Positions 26,372-37,372 of a DNA stretch of 64,000 nt are shown here, piece by piece. The DNA comes from Neoarius graeffei (taxonomy: Eukaryota > Chordata > Actinopteri > Siluriformes > Ariidae): positions 186,001 through 250,000 of the forward strand of contig NC_083587.1 in the NCBI RefSeq assembly GCF_027579695.1, given 5' to 3'. The translations under genes and the position numbers were made by a program. The stretch's first letter is position 1. Each line of letters begins with the position of its first letter. The notes below the pieces were generated by a model. The model was given only the letters and a program-made list of their open reading frames with translations, made no database searches and was not told the DNA's origin.

Positions 26372-26676
26372 AGTGGCGGCTGGTAGTCTTTCAAACAGGC
26401 GAGGCTGGTCGGTTACGATATTTCCAGATTTTAAAAGAAAGAACACATCAATTTTGCCCATACTCTTGCCTCTGTTCTGGCTGATTGTTGGCAGCGTCAC
26501 AAACTGTGAAATAACAGTTTCTTTTGGCCCATTAGCCTACTGTCCAATATACATGATGGTGGTGTTGGGGGGGGGGTATATTCTAACATTTTATATTTTA
26601 AAATTGTCGCATGTTGTTTAAAAATTGATCATCATTGAAAGCAGCTCTTTGTCAGGAACCTCAGCAGTAGGGTGAC
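26372..26676. mobile_element. hAT-like fragment at the satellite polarity switch
   Basis: Satellite sequence stops at TTCATAG and CAGTGGCGGCTGGTAGTC begins. A similar GGGCGGCTGGTG start occurs near 61127 in front of a DUF4371-type hAT reading frame, so I read this as one end of the same kind of element. It carries a short G run near 26568 and no transposase. No matching right terminal repeat was found, so the right edge is approximate. An ORF that starts in the last satellite monomer and runs into this fragment is not a gene. Confidence 0.5.
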
Positions 26677-26935
26677 ATGAATCACATGAATCACTTTCTT
26701 CAGATTTAAAGCTAACATGAATCACTTTGTGCATCTATAACGCAAACATGTATCACTCTGAGCAGCTATAAAGCTTACATGAATCACTTTTTGCAGATAT
26801 AAAGCTAACCTGAATCATTTTGTGCAGCTATTAAGCTAACATGAATCACTTTGTGCAGCTTTAACCCCAACATGAATCACTTTGTGCAGCTATAAAGCTT
26901 CCATGAAATACATGAATACTGAAACAACATGAATA
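26677..26935 (-). repeat. Inverted satellite monomers (about 8)
   Basis: Here the satellite box reads as its reverse complement: GAATCACTTTGTGCAGC with AGCTAACAT before it, again spaced about 31 bp. The copies are more diverged than in the main array (TTTAAAGC, CTATAACGC, TTTAACCCC). This short block therefore has opposite polarity to both the array before it and the second family after it. Confidence 0.85.
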
Positions 26936-26941
26936 ATCAAA

Positions 26942-28073
26942 GTGATTATTTTTAGGGTTGTAGCCGCGCAACGTGATTATTTTTAGGGTTGCAGCCGCCC
27001 ATAGTGATGATTTTTAGGGTTGTAGCCGCGCAAAGAGATTATTTTTAGGGTTTTAGCCACGCAACGTGATTATTTTTAGGGTTACAGCCGCCCAAAATGA
27101 TGATTTTTAGGGTTGTAGCCCTGCAAAGAGATTATTTTTAGGGTTGTAGCTCTGCAAAGTGCTTGTTTTTAGGGTTGTAGCTCTGCAAGGTGATTATTTT
27201 TAGGGTTGTAGCCGCCCAAAGTGATTATTTTTAGGGTTGTAGCTGCGCAAAGTGATGATTTTTAGGGTTGTAGCCAGGCAAAGTGATTATTTTTAGGGTT
27301 GTAGCCAGGCAAAGTGATTATTTTTAGGGTTGTAGCTCTGCAAAGTGATTATTTTTAGGGTTGTAGCTGTGCAAAGTGATGATTTTTAGGGTTGTAACCG
27401 CGCAAAGTGATTATTTTTAAGGTTGTAGCTGCGCAAAGTGATGATTTTTAAGGTTGTAGCTGCGCAAAGTGATGATTTTTAGGGTTGTAGCTGCGCAAAG
27501 TGATGATTTTTAGGGTTGTAGCCCTGCAAAGAGATTATTTTTAGGGTTGTAGCTCTGCAAAGTGATTGTTTTTAGGGTTGTAACCGCGCAAAGTGATTAT
27601 TTTTAAGGTTGTAGCTGCGCAAAGTGATGATTTTTAAGGTTGTAGCTGCGCAAAGTGATGATTTTTAGGGTTGTAGCTGCGCAAAGTGATGATTTTTAGG
27701 GTTGTAGCCCTGCAAAGAGATTATTTTTAGGGTTGTAGCTCTGCAAAGTGATTGTTTTTAGGGTTGTAGCTCTGCAAAGTGATGATTTTTAGGGTTGTAG
27801 CCGCGCAAAGTGATTATTTTTAGGGTTGTAGCTGCGCAAAGTGATGATTTTTAGGGTTGTAGCCAGGCAAAGTGATTATTTTTAGGGTTGTAGCTCTGCA
27901 AAGTGATTATTTTTAGGGTTGTAGCTGCGCAAAGTGATGATTTTTAGGGTTGTAGCCGCGCAAAGTGATGATTTTTAGGGTTGTAGCCGCGCAAAGTGAT
28001 GATTTTTAGGGTTGTAGCCGCGCAAAGTGATGATTTTTAGGGTTGTAGCTGCGCAAAGTGATTTGTGTTAGGA
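26942..28073 (+). repeat. Second 31-bp satellite family, 36 monomers plus a partial
   Basis: Monomers begin GTGATTATTTTTAGGG or GTGATGATTTTTAGGG, continue TTGTAGC, and end in CCGCGCAAA, CTGCGCAAA or CTCTGCAAA. The spacing is exactly 31 bp: the first GTGA is at 26942 and the last at 28058, which is 36 x 31. The box GC-GC-CAAAGTGATT is shared with the main satellite while the middle is different. A 6-monomer (186-bp) block starting at 27391 is repeated at 27577. The last unit decays into GTGATTTGTGTTAGG before unique DNA starts. Confidence 0.95.
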
Positions 28074-28079
28074 TTATAG

Positions 28080-28661
28080 CATCAGGAAAGAATTCCACAG
28101 TCGGGTTCACATCTCATTTGATGTCGTCCGAGTAGAGCTCCAGGAGTGTGGAATAAAATAACCAAAAGGCTGCAGCAGAGTCTCCGCCTGGCCTAGTGTT
28201 GGGGTTCACCCAGAAAGAGACCCTGGATTCCTTTGTGGACGCCTTTCCCTCGGGCCCGAGGACGAATCAACAGTTCGAAAACAGACAAGGGAACACATGT
28301 GAGTTGTTCACATGCCAGTTTATTCGCTCAGTCACTTCGTCAAAATGAAAACATTTTTGGAAACGTCTTATAGTGTTTCTGTGTTTATGTTTTGTCTTCA
28401 TGTGTGTGTGTGTGTAATGGGTGTGCATCTATGTGGAAGTGTGTAATGATCTTGAATCAATCACAATATAAAAACATATTTTTGCTTACAGTAAGGTACA
28501 GATAGATATCAGAGTTTTGGCTTATAATCAATATTATGTCTGATTTTCATGGAATAGTATGGAATGTTAAACATAGATAATGTCTCGTCTACAAAGAAGG
28601 TCAAAAGAAACTAGTTTGCACAGAAAGGATCTTAATAATTGACAGGAATAATTCTTAAATT
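28080..28661. other. Non-coding spacer after the satellite
   Basis: No gene recognised. A GC-richer stretch at about 28090-28330, containing CCTCGGGCCCGAGG near 28246, does not repeat elsewhere in the window; a short (GT)n run lies near 28400. The remainder is AT-rich. Confidence 0.5.
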
Positions 28662-28675
28662 ACATCTTGATTCCA

Positions 28676-29045
28676 GGCGGCACGGTGGTGTAGTGGTTAG
28701 CGCTGTCGCCTCACAGCAAGAAGGTCCTGGGTTCGAGCCCCGGGGCCGGCGAGGGCCTTTCTGTGTGGAGTTTGCATGTTCTCCCCGTATCCGCGTGGGT
28801 TTCCTCCGGGTGCTCCGGTTTCCCCCACAGTCCAAAGACATGCAGGTTAGGTTAACTGGTGACTCTAAATTGACCGTAGGTGTGAGTGTGAATGGTTGTC
28901 TGTGTCTATGTGTCAGCCCTGTGATGACCTGGCGACTTGTCCAGGGTGAACCCCGCCTTTCACCCGTAGTCAGCTGGGATAGGCTCCAGCTTGCCTGCGA
29001 CCCTGTAGAAGGATAAAGCGGCTAGAGATAATGAGATGAGATGAG
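28676..29045 (+). mobile_element. V-SINE-type SINE with 14-bp target duplication
   Basis: A tRNA-related head (GGCGGCACGGTGGTGTAGTG, then GGTCCTGGGTTCGAGCCCC) is followed by the strongly conserved fish SINE core (GTTTGCATGTTCTCCCCG to CCAAAGACATGCAGG). A LINE-like tail ends in AGATAATGAGATGAGATGAG. It is flanked by ACATCTTGATTCCA at 28662-28675 and 29046-29059, a perfect 14-bp target-site duplication, so the copy is complete and young. Assignment to the V-SINE superfamily rests on the recognised core. Open frames across it are not genes. Confidence 0.93.
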
Positions 29046-29059
29046 ACATCTTGATTCCA

Positions 29060-29797
29060 TCAACATAAGTAAAATAACAAATAACAGTATGTCTTTAATA
29101 ATGCTAAAACAAGGAATGTTATAAGAAAATAAACATAAAAAAATAAGAACAACTTAACCACAAGAACAATGAGAATATGTCTGAAAGAGAGAGAACAATT
29201 AAACAACTAACAGGATTAAACTCATAACTAAATTAGGTTAATGCTTTTAAACTAAAAATCCTTAGAATCATAAGATCTTAATTATAATTATAATGTCATT
29301 ATGAAACTAATCTAGAACTATAAAACTAACATTAATCACAGAATGCATTCATTAATTACGGGATCTATAAAACTAACATTAATCACTACCATAGTATATT
29401 TCAAAGCTTTTTATGAAGCTATGACCTAAGGTTCAACTGAATGAATTAACATGATCATAAACTTTAATTCTACCATTTCAGAGTGTGTATGGGTCGATCT
29501 GACACTAAAACAGACCTTCAGACACTTCTCTGTTCAAAATACACATTCATAAACAAAATGTTCCCAAACAATGTCCAGCCGGACCTAAGGTCGTTTCAAC
29601 TATAATTTTGACACAGAATAAGCTAAGAATTAATATTTCACTCAACTTACATATATCTACATATATCCTAATTTAACCTACTGATTCTGATTCATATTCT
29701 GATCATAATCTACATATAATAAAATTTGACCCAACACCTAGTCTTCCTGTTGGCACATCAAATTCCACCAAATCCAACACCACAACTCGGCCAGATA

Positions 29798-29798
<1 letters not shown>
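29060..29798. other. AT-rich spacer upstream of the histone block
   Basis: Long AT-rich DNA with no coding signal. A short direct repeat (CTATAAAACTAACATTAATCAC) occurs near 29318 and 29367, written here only to mark the place. I see nothing else in it. Confidence 0.5.

Positions 29799-29834
<36 letters not shown>
29799..29834. repeat. (AC)n microsatellite
   Basis: About 18 uninterrupted AC dinucleotides immediately before the H2A promoter region. Confidence 0.97.
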
Positions 29835-29836
<2 letters not shown>

Positions 29837-29848
29837 CATGGAATTTGA

Positions 29849-30373
<525 letters not shown>

Positions 30374-30406
30374 ACTCACCCACTGCTGCGTTCGTCAGTC
30401 CCCAAA

Positions 30407-30422
30407 GGCTCTTTTAAGAGCC
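30407..30422 (+). terminator. Histone 3' stem-loop of H2A
   Basis: GGCTCTTTTAAGAGCC forms a 6-bp stem with a 4-base loop, the SLBP-bound 3' end signal of replication-dependent histone mRNAs, preceded by CAAA. It sits 34 bp after the stop codon. Confidence 0.97.
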
Positions 30423-31020
<598 letters not shown>

Positions 31021-31047
31021 ACGCGGACTCCGTCTAACGCACACAAA

Positions 31048-31063
31048 GGCTCTTTTAAGAGCC
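31048..31063 (+). terminator. Histone 3' stem-loop of the H3 remnant
   Basis: GGCTCTTTTAAGAGCC is 27 bp after the H3 stop and identical to the other three stem-loops of the block. Confidence 0.95.
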
Positions 31064-31692
31064 GCCTCACTGTCTCACAGAAACGAGCCCGTCTCCATCC
31101 CCTGCACGGAACACCGTTCTGTTTGAGCTCACGGTTCGAGTGGAGTCGGAGCAGTGAAACAGAACAGCTGTTAGGACACAGTGGCCAGAGTTCTAGAACT
31201 CCTCGCGGTTTGACTGACAGGTTTTTGTCCTTTTAGATATTGTGGTGTCTGAGCGCCGCTTCAGTAATCAGAAGAGAGAAGCAGAAAGTTTTCTCCGCTG
31301 CTTGGAAATGAGCAAAGGTAATGCTGTATTTAATAATTGGTCTATGTGTATCAAGGACAAATCTTTGTGCGTATTTCAATACATTTATCACAATGGACAT
31401 TGCCACAAGGCAGATTTCCATTTATCTGCAGATACAAATAAAACATCTTAAATAACTAAAACTACTCAATAGAACTCATTGCGCAGCACCCATATAATTT
31501 TTACTCTTATTTTCACTTTGTAAGTAAAATAGCTCCTTTATTTACTCATTGATGGAGGTTGGTTTCCCTGATGTGGCAACTTTTCTCGATGTATCTTCCG
31601 TAAATAAATATTTATTCAACTCTGCACTTAGTGTAAGACAAGGAAGCAATACAGAGAGAGACACGAATTTGCTCTTCTATGAGAAAGTGGGT
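31064..31692. other. Spacer between convergent H3 remnant and H2B
   Basis: No supported gene. A 69-codon open frame at 31242-31451 has no recognisable domain. The two convergent transcription units end at each side of this spacer. Confidence 0.5.
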
Positions 31693-31708
31693 GGCTCTTA
31701 AAAGAGCC
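31693..31708 (-). terminator. Histone 3' stem-loop of H2B
   Basis: On the minus strand the sequence is GGCTCTTTTAAGAGCC, 37 bp past the H2B stop codon. Confidence 0.96.
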
Positions 31709-31745
31709 GTTGGGTTGCTGAAGGCGGCCGCAGCAGCAGCGCGCT

Positions 31746-32120
31746 TTACTTGGAGCTGGTGTACTTGGTGACGGCCTTTGTGCCCTCGGACACGGCGTGC
31801 TTGGCCAGCTCGCCAGGCAGTAAAAGGCGCACAGCGGTCTGGATCTCTCTGGAGGTGATGGTGGAGCGCTTGTTGTAGTGAGCCAGACGAGAGGACTCAC
31901 CGGCGATACGCTCGAAAATGTCATTGACGAAGGAGTTCATGATGCCCATAGCCTTAGACGAGATGCCGGTGTCAGGATGAACCTGCTTCAGGACCTTGTA
32001 CACGTAGATAGCGTAGCTCTCCTTCCTGGACTTTCTGCGCTTCTTGCCTCCTTTACCAGCCGCCTTGGTCACGGTTTTCTTGGAGCCCTTCTTGGGCGCG
32101 CTTTTAGGTGGCTCGGGCAT
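31746..32120 (-). CDS. H2B: Histone H2B, canonical replication-dependent
   Basis: An intronless 124-codon gene for H2B, the partner of H2A. The basic tail [15 protein letters not shown] and the [11 protein letters not shown] repression-domain segment lead into the fold [77 protein letters not shown]. The end is TKYTSSK, with the lysine of the AVTKYTSSK motif that is monoubiquitinated in vertebrates. Length and sequence are normal for the family. A CCAAT box lies about 110 bp upstream and the histone stem-loop downstream. It shares orientation with H4 (upstream on the same strand) and points at the H3 remnant. It looks functional. Confidence 0.98.
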   Translation of the reverse strand: MPEPPKSAPKKGSKKTVTKAAGKGGKKRRKSRKESYAIYVYKVLKQVHPDTGISSKAMGIMNSFVNDIFERIAGESSRLAHYNKRSTITSREIQTAVRLLLPGELAKHAVSEGTKAVTKYTSSK

Positions 32121-32176
32121 GGCGCTGCTCCTCGGGTAAACTGGAAGAGAATGAATAAGGCCCGCCTCGCGGCCGC

Positions 32177-32231
32177 TCTATTTACAGGTCCGCAGTGTAA
32201 TTAGACACGAGGCAGGAACATATTTTATTGG
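32177..32231 (-). promoter_or_regulatory. H2B promoter elements
   Basis: On the minus strand a CCAAT box (CTGGCCAATAAAAT; ATTGG on plus at 32227-32231) lies about 107 bp before the ATG. A weak TATA-like GTAAATAGAG lies about 57 bp before it. Confidence 0.65.
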
Positions 32232-32680
32232 CCAGAGTTCCAAACCTCCTCATACGGGGCGCCTCCTACCGCTCCGCCCACTTCCTTCCCCTCCGCCTCG
32301 CTTTGTCTCCCTTCCCGCCGTTTTGATGGAAGAATTTTATAGATAAGAATTCATTCTATTCTTATATTTCTATTACCACCATCTGAAGCGTTTCTCTCTC
32401 ACACAGCTTTCATATAGAAACGGTTAAGTATTACTGATGTTACTCGTGTCTGCAGTTTCCTGTTCTCTGCTTCATTTTAAATAGACTTACTTTTTTATTT
32501 TCATTCAGATTTGCATCAAACAATACACATTAGAACGAGATTTCGTTGCTGTGGCTCAGTGTAGTGCAGAACGAAACAGCAAGTATATTACCTGAGAATT
32601 AAAAAAAATACATAGGCTGTTTTTCTCTTCCCTCTCTCACGCACGCTCATGGAGAAAGAGCTCTTTGTGGATGTTTGGGT
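32232..32680. other. Spacer between H2B and H4
   Basis: AT-rich with pyrimidine-rich patches. No gene or extra element recognised. Confidence 0.5.
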
Positions 32681-32696
32681 GGCTCTTAAAAGAGCC
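32681..32696 (-). terminator. Histone 3' stem-loop of H4
   Basis: GGCTCTTTTAAGAGCC on the minus strand, 31 bp past the H4 stop. Confidence 0.96.
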
Positions 32697-32727
32697 GTTG
32701 TGTTGGTGCGGTTCAGTGTCGGAGCGT

Positions 32728-33057
<330 letters not shown>

Positions 33058-33097
33058 TCAAGCCGCTCAGTTCATGCCACTGCGCAGCGCCCACAGC

Positions 33098-33105
33098 CTT
33101 TATAC
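33098..33105 (-). promoter_or_regulatory. H4 TATA box
   Basis: GTATAAAG on the minus strand, about 60 bp before the H4 start codon, in the expected place for a replication-dependent histone promoter. Confidence 0.8.
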
Positions 33106-33109
33106 ACTC

Positions 33110-35465
33110 TCTACAGGACCGAGTTGAGACCCGGAGTGGGCGGGCCTCAGGCCTAAGAACAACGGTCCCGCAGTAAAACACATTCAAAAAGAAACAGAAC
33201 GCCACAGCTTTTCACTGGCGAGCGCATTCTTCATCCTTTCTGTGCACAGAAACATTATCATTCACATTATTTTTTACGCCGTTTTGATCGGCTGAGCGAA
33301 CTGCAAACAACTGCCGACAGATCATGGTCTGCTCATGCGCAGTTACTCCCTGTCAACAAACAAACAGCCATCACTGCAGACCCGGCGCCAGACACGGACT
33401 GACGGACGGGCCTTGAATTGCTTTGGGGGGGGCCACACATTTTATACGCCAAGCCAGGGCAACACAACTGTTTCTAGCAACCCAGGAGAGCAGCACAGAC
33501 GTGACGAGTTAAATATTCTAAGAAACCTATAAAGCAACCAAAACAACTTTCCAAATGCTCAGCATATTAAAAGTTTTTTTTTTTTTTTGCTCCGCTGGCC
33601 TCACAACGCACAAAGCTGATTTCGGGTATCTACCGGAAGATGTCGTGATATGATCCCGTCCAGCAATAAAATGTGATTGGCTGAGACAGCTGCTGATTTA
33701 CCCAGATACCATCTGAAGAAAAAATGCGATTGGTCGGTTGGTTCATTCCATGACATTAACCCATTGGTTCCCAAGAAATATTAGTCCACGTTTATAGCAA
33801 TGATCCAGAAATTATTACTAGTGTTTCTGTACTCACGGATAATAATGAATGAACCGATCAGCCGATTTCGAATAGTTTCAATACATTTTAAATTGAGCAC
33901 ATTTTTCTTTATTATTGTTATACTGAAAAACTTTGACTTGTAGTTTACGTTTTTTTTGAGGGGGAAAAAAACAAACAAAGAAGCAGCAGCTGTGACGGGC
34001 TCCTATCAGGCCAAGTGCGGTCACTCGCCAGCCACTTTCAGGCATCTTTTTCGGGTTAGTGAGACCAGACCCTCTGAACATGAATGGGGAGATATCAATA
34101 CTGGACTCTGTGAAAACTAACGGTCGCGAAGAGCATATGATTGAAATCGCCATGAAAAGCTGATTATACTTGAGTGTTAGGTTGGTTCTCATGACTCAGA
34201 AAAAGCTTTAAAATCCACTTTTCTCGTGGATTATTTTGACACTGCGCAGGCGCAGTACTTCTATAACGGCAGGAGAGGGACAGCGGCGCACGAAGCTGCA
34301 AGATGATTGGAAAGCTGTTGGTTCAGATCGACATATGATTGGTTGTTGGCAGCGGAACAGGCGGGATATTTGCAGACCCGTGCTGCCGTCAGAGACGGTT
34401 GATTAGAATGTTTGCTGCCGTTACGAACTGTCCCCATTCATTTCTATGGACGATTTCTTCAGTGACCTGTCTCCTATGAAAAAAAGTCTCTGCTCTGGGT
34501 TCCAGCAGGGCAGGCCCACATGAGTCTCAGGGCGGGCACGGCCCCCTAAGGCCCGCCCATGGCGCCGGGCCTGCATCATTGTAATGAGGTTAGTAAAAGC
34601 ACTCTGTGTTTGTGTAACATTGGCGTTCCCTTTTGAGCCCGTCTGCGGCTTCAAGGCCCGGATTCTAAACTCCTCGGTCCACTACAGCTACAGGTCACAG
34701 AACGCAGAGCATCGCCTTATTACTCGGCCCGGCACTCAGCTCTGATCCACACCGATGTCTGTGTACACTGTTAACAGAGCCGATGCTTCACCACACAAGC
34801 ACCCTCGAAAAAACGCTGCCTTGTTTTTCTTCCTCCCCCAACCTAAACGCTGGTTCGAGGCTGTGGGGTCATATTCTTGGGTTATTTTAACTCATTCTGA
34901 GTTGCTTTCTATAACCCAGCTGCTGGCTTAGTGGTTGAGGACAGTCAGATATGATGCAATCTACCCAGCAGCTGCGTCCATTTAAATCGGTCGTTATAGT
35001 ATTTGCACTACATTACAATTAAAAAAAAAAAAAAGCTATTCTTCCAACTGTCCTGTCCAGTATCTTTCAAAATGCACTGGAAAAGGGCTGATTTTGGAGG
35101 GCAATAAACAAAGTGGTTTCAGCGGATCAGCAGAGTGGCGATCCACAGGCAGAAGGGAACCGACAGGGAAGGGAATGGACAGTCAATGGGACAAGGAGCC
35201 GCAAGCCGTAACCAGCTGTTTCTAAGCTCCTTCCCCTGCTGATTTTCAGTGATGATTGTGAATGATCTGATTAATTAACGTAAACAAATAATGGTTTGTT
35301 TGTGACGACCATGTTGTGTAGTTTTGTGTAGTTTTAACAGCTAGGCATTGTCCAGTGTGCTCAGGCACGGTCACTTCTAACCTTGCACAGCTGTTGGGCT
35401 GCTGTTGAGTCAAAACACCCCAGCCGCTGGGCCACACTACATTTAAAAGCACTGTTTTTCCCCCA
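33110..35465. other. Spacer right of the histone block, with scattered CCAAT-type boxes
   Basis: No reading frame here resembles a known protein. Inverted CCAAT motifs appear at about 33676 (TGATTGGCTGAG), 33729 (GCGATTGGTCGG), 33763 (CATTGGTTCC), 34303 (GATTGGAAAG) and 34337 (GATTGGTTG). A GC-rich part at about 34490-34580 holds several GGGC/GCCC tracts. It could be remnant promoter sequence of lost histone genes; that is inference. Short poly-A/T runs near 33568 and 35021 suggest old retroposon ends. Confidence 0.45.
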
Positions 35466-35697
35466 ATGAACAGTCTTTGTGCCCGGGAAGACGACGACTG
35501 GCAAGGGGGCAGTTTAAAGCTACACAGATTAAGGGTTGTAATATTATGTGCTTATACAAACTCTCCCTCCTGTAAAGGCAGCAAAATTACATGGAAAAAT
35601 TTATTCATTTCATTTAATTTATACTTAAAATGCCCGTTTACTCAGAAAACAGAAGAAAATACAATCAGCATGGACTTCAAACTGCAAAATACAGGGA

Positions 35698-35891
35698 GTG
35701 CAGAATTATTAGGCAAATGAGTATGTTGACCACATTACCCTCTCTGTGCATGTTGGCCTACTACAAGCTGCATAGGCTTGAAAGCCTCCTACCAATTAAG
35801 CATACCAGGTGATGTGCATCTCTGTAATGAAAAGGGGTGTGGTCTAATGACATCAACACCCTATATCAGGTGTGCAAAATTATTAGGCAAC
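35698..35891 (+). repeat. Left IR/DR terminal repeat of the Tc1-like element
   Basis: The outer direct repeat GTGCAGAATTATTAGGCAA (35698-35716) and the inner one (35873-35891) are 175 bp apart. The right end carries both inverted, at 37046-37064 and 37230-37248. Paired sites per end are typical of IR/DR Tc1 elements such as those of fish. Confidence 0.9.
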
Positions 35892-35909
35892 TTCCTTTCC
35901 TTTGGCAAA

Positions 35910-36926
35910 ATGGGTCAGAAGAGGGATTTGACGGACTCAGAAAAGTCAAAAATAGTGACATATATTGCAAAGGGATGGAGCACTCTTAAAATTGCCCAGC
36001 TTTTGAAGTGTGACCATCGAACAATCAAGCGCTTCATTCAAAATAGTCAACAGGGTCGCAAGAAGCGCGTTGAAAAAAAAAGGCGCAAACTAACTGCCCG
36101 TGAACTGAGGAAAGTCAAGCGTGAAGCTGCCAAGATGCCACTCGCCACCAGTTTTGCCATATTTCAGAGCTGCAACATCACTGGAGTGTCAAAAAGCACA
36201 AGGTGTGCAATACTCAGGGACACGGCCAAGGTAACAAAGGCTGAAAAACGACCACCACTGAACAAGACACACAAGATGAAACGTCAAGACTGGGCCAAGA
36301 AGTATCACAAGAGTGATTTTTCTAAGGTCTTATGGACAGATGAAATGAGAGTGAGTCTTGATGGGCCAGATGGATGGGCTCGTGGCTGGATCAGCAAAGG
36401 GCAGAGAGCTCCAGTCCGACTCAGACGCCAGCAAGGTGGAGGTGGGGTACTGGTATGGGCTGGTATCATCAAAGATGAGCTTGTGGGACCTTTTCGGGTT
36501 GAGGATGGCGTCAAGCTCAACTCCCAGTCCTATTGTCAGTTTTTGGAAGACACCTTCTTCAAGCAGTGGTACAGGAAGAAGTCAGCATCCTTCAAGAAAA
36601 ACATGATTTTCATGCAGGACAATGCTCCATCACACGCATCCAAGTACTCCACAGCATGGCTGGCCAGAAAGGGTCTAAAGGAAGAAAGATTAATGACGTG
36701 GCCTCCTTGTTCACCTGATCTGAACCCCATAGAAAACCTGTGGTCCCTCATCAAATGTGAGATCTACAAGGAGGGGAAACAGTACACATCTCTGAACAGT
36801 GTCTGGGAGGCTGTGGTTGCTGCTGCACGCAATGTTGATCGCAAACAGATCAAAACACTGACCGAATCCATGGATGGCAGGCTTTTGAGTGTCCTTGTAA
36901 AGAAAGGCGGCTATATTAGTCACTGA
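35910..36926 (+). CDS. Tc1/mariner transposase, DD37E type
   Basis: A 338-residue transposase that cuts and pastes the element at TA sites. The start was set at MGQKRDLTDSEKS (ATG at 35910), giving the usual Tc1 length; the frame is open a further 44 codons upstream but that part overlaps the terminal repeat. The N-terminal paired-like helix-turn-helix is in residues 1-60 (STLKIAQLLKCDHRTIKRFI), with a second HTH and a basic stretch after it (GRKKRVEKKRRKLTAREL). The catalytic residues are D in LWTDEMRV, D in FMQDNAPSH and E in SPDLNPIENLW. I count 37 residues between the second D and the E, not the 34 of classical Tc1. DD37E with vertebrate distribution matches the TRT group by my recollection. 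No stop or frame change is seen. Confidence 0.95.
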   Translation: MGQKRDLTDSEKSKIVTYIAKGWSTLKIAQLLKCDHRTIKRFIQNSQQGRKKRVEKKRRKLTARELRKVKREAAKMPLATSFAIFQSCNITGVSKSTRCAILRDTAKVTKAEKRPPLNKTHKMKRQDWAKKYHKSDFSKVLWTDEMRVSLDGPDGWARGWISKGQRAPVRLRRQQGGGGVLVWAGIIKDELVGPFRVEDGVKLNSQSYCQFLEDTFFKQWYRKKSASFKKNMIFMQDNAPSHASKYSTAWLARKGLKEERLMTWPPCSPDLNPIENLWSLIKCEIYKEGKQYTSLNSVWEAVVAAARNVDRKQIKTLTESMDGRLLSVLVKKGGYISH

Positions 36927-37372
36927 TTTGTTTTTTTGTTTGTTTTTGAATGCCAGCAATGTATATTAGTGAATGTTGAGTTGTTATATTGGTTTCCCTG
37001 GTGAAAATAAATGAGTGAAATGGGTATATGTTTGTTTTTTGTTAAGTTGCCTAATAATTATGCACAGTTATAGTCACCTGCACACACACATATCCTCCTA
37101 AGATAGCTAAAACTAAGAAAGCCCTACTCCAACTTCCAAAAATACTCAGCTTTGATATTTATGAGTCTTTTGGGTTCATCAAGAACATAGTTGTTTTTCA
37201 ATAATAAAACTAATCCTCAAAAATACAACTTGCCTAATAATTCTGCACTCCCTGTATACATCAACTTAAATGGAACACCAGAACAAGCCAAAGTACTAGT
37301 CATCAGGGAGCTGGAGGAGCTGAGCAAATATTAACGAAACGTACAACAAAAAGGTATCCTTAAACTACAGCC

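Larger units (their letters stand above)
35692..37254 (+). mobile_element. Complete Tc1-like DD37E transposon, IR/DR type
   Basis: A 1563-bp element flanked by TA at 35690-35691 and 37255-37256. The outer terminal repeats start CAGGGAGTGCAGAATTATT and are mirrored at the right end. A second, inner copy of the motif (GTGCAAAATTATTAGGCAA at 35873-35891 and its inverse at 37046-37064) gives the IR/DR arrangement, two transposase sites per end. One uninterrupted transposase gene lies between. With intact ends, target duplication and gene it may be able to move, or be very young. It sits in ORF1 of a LINE. Confidence 0.95.
35630..37335 (+). pseudogene. ORF1 fragment of the LINE, split by the Tc1-like insertion
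   Basis: Left of the transposon the frame reads MPVYSENRRKYNQHGLQTAK. Right of it, in the same frame once the transposon and one copy of its TA duplication are set aside, it reads NLNGTPEQAKVLVIRELEEL and a stop near 37335. No domain is recognised. Its position just before ORF2 and its continuity across the insertion support it as the C-terminal part of ORF1. Confidence 0.6.

Noticed and set aside
26349-26621. 90-codon open frame as a gene
   Set aside because: It starts in the last satellite monomer and runs into a transposon fragment; no domain.
1-28073. CRISPR array (regular short direct repeats of about 31 bp)
   Set aside because: The repeats are contiguous without unique spacers, number in the hundreds, and lie in a eukaryotic context.
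26942-28073. Interstitial telomere array
   Set aside because: TTAGGG occurs once per 31-bp monomer and is not tandemly repeated.
28090-28330. Retroviral-type LTR
   Set aside because: No terminal repeats, partner copy or internal region found in the window.
28639-29016. 125-codon frame across the SINE
   Set aside because: Same translation pattern as in other SINE copies (for example 41342-41812); it is the SINE itself, not a protein gene.
31242-31451. 69-codon frame between H3 remnant and H2B
   Set aside because: No similarity recognised, no promoter or stem-loop.
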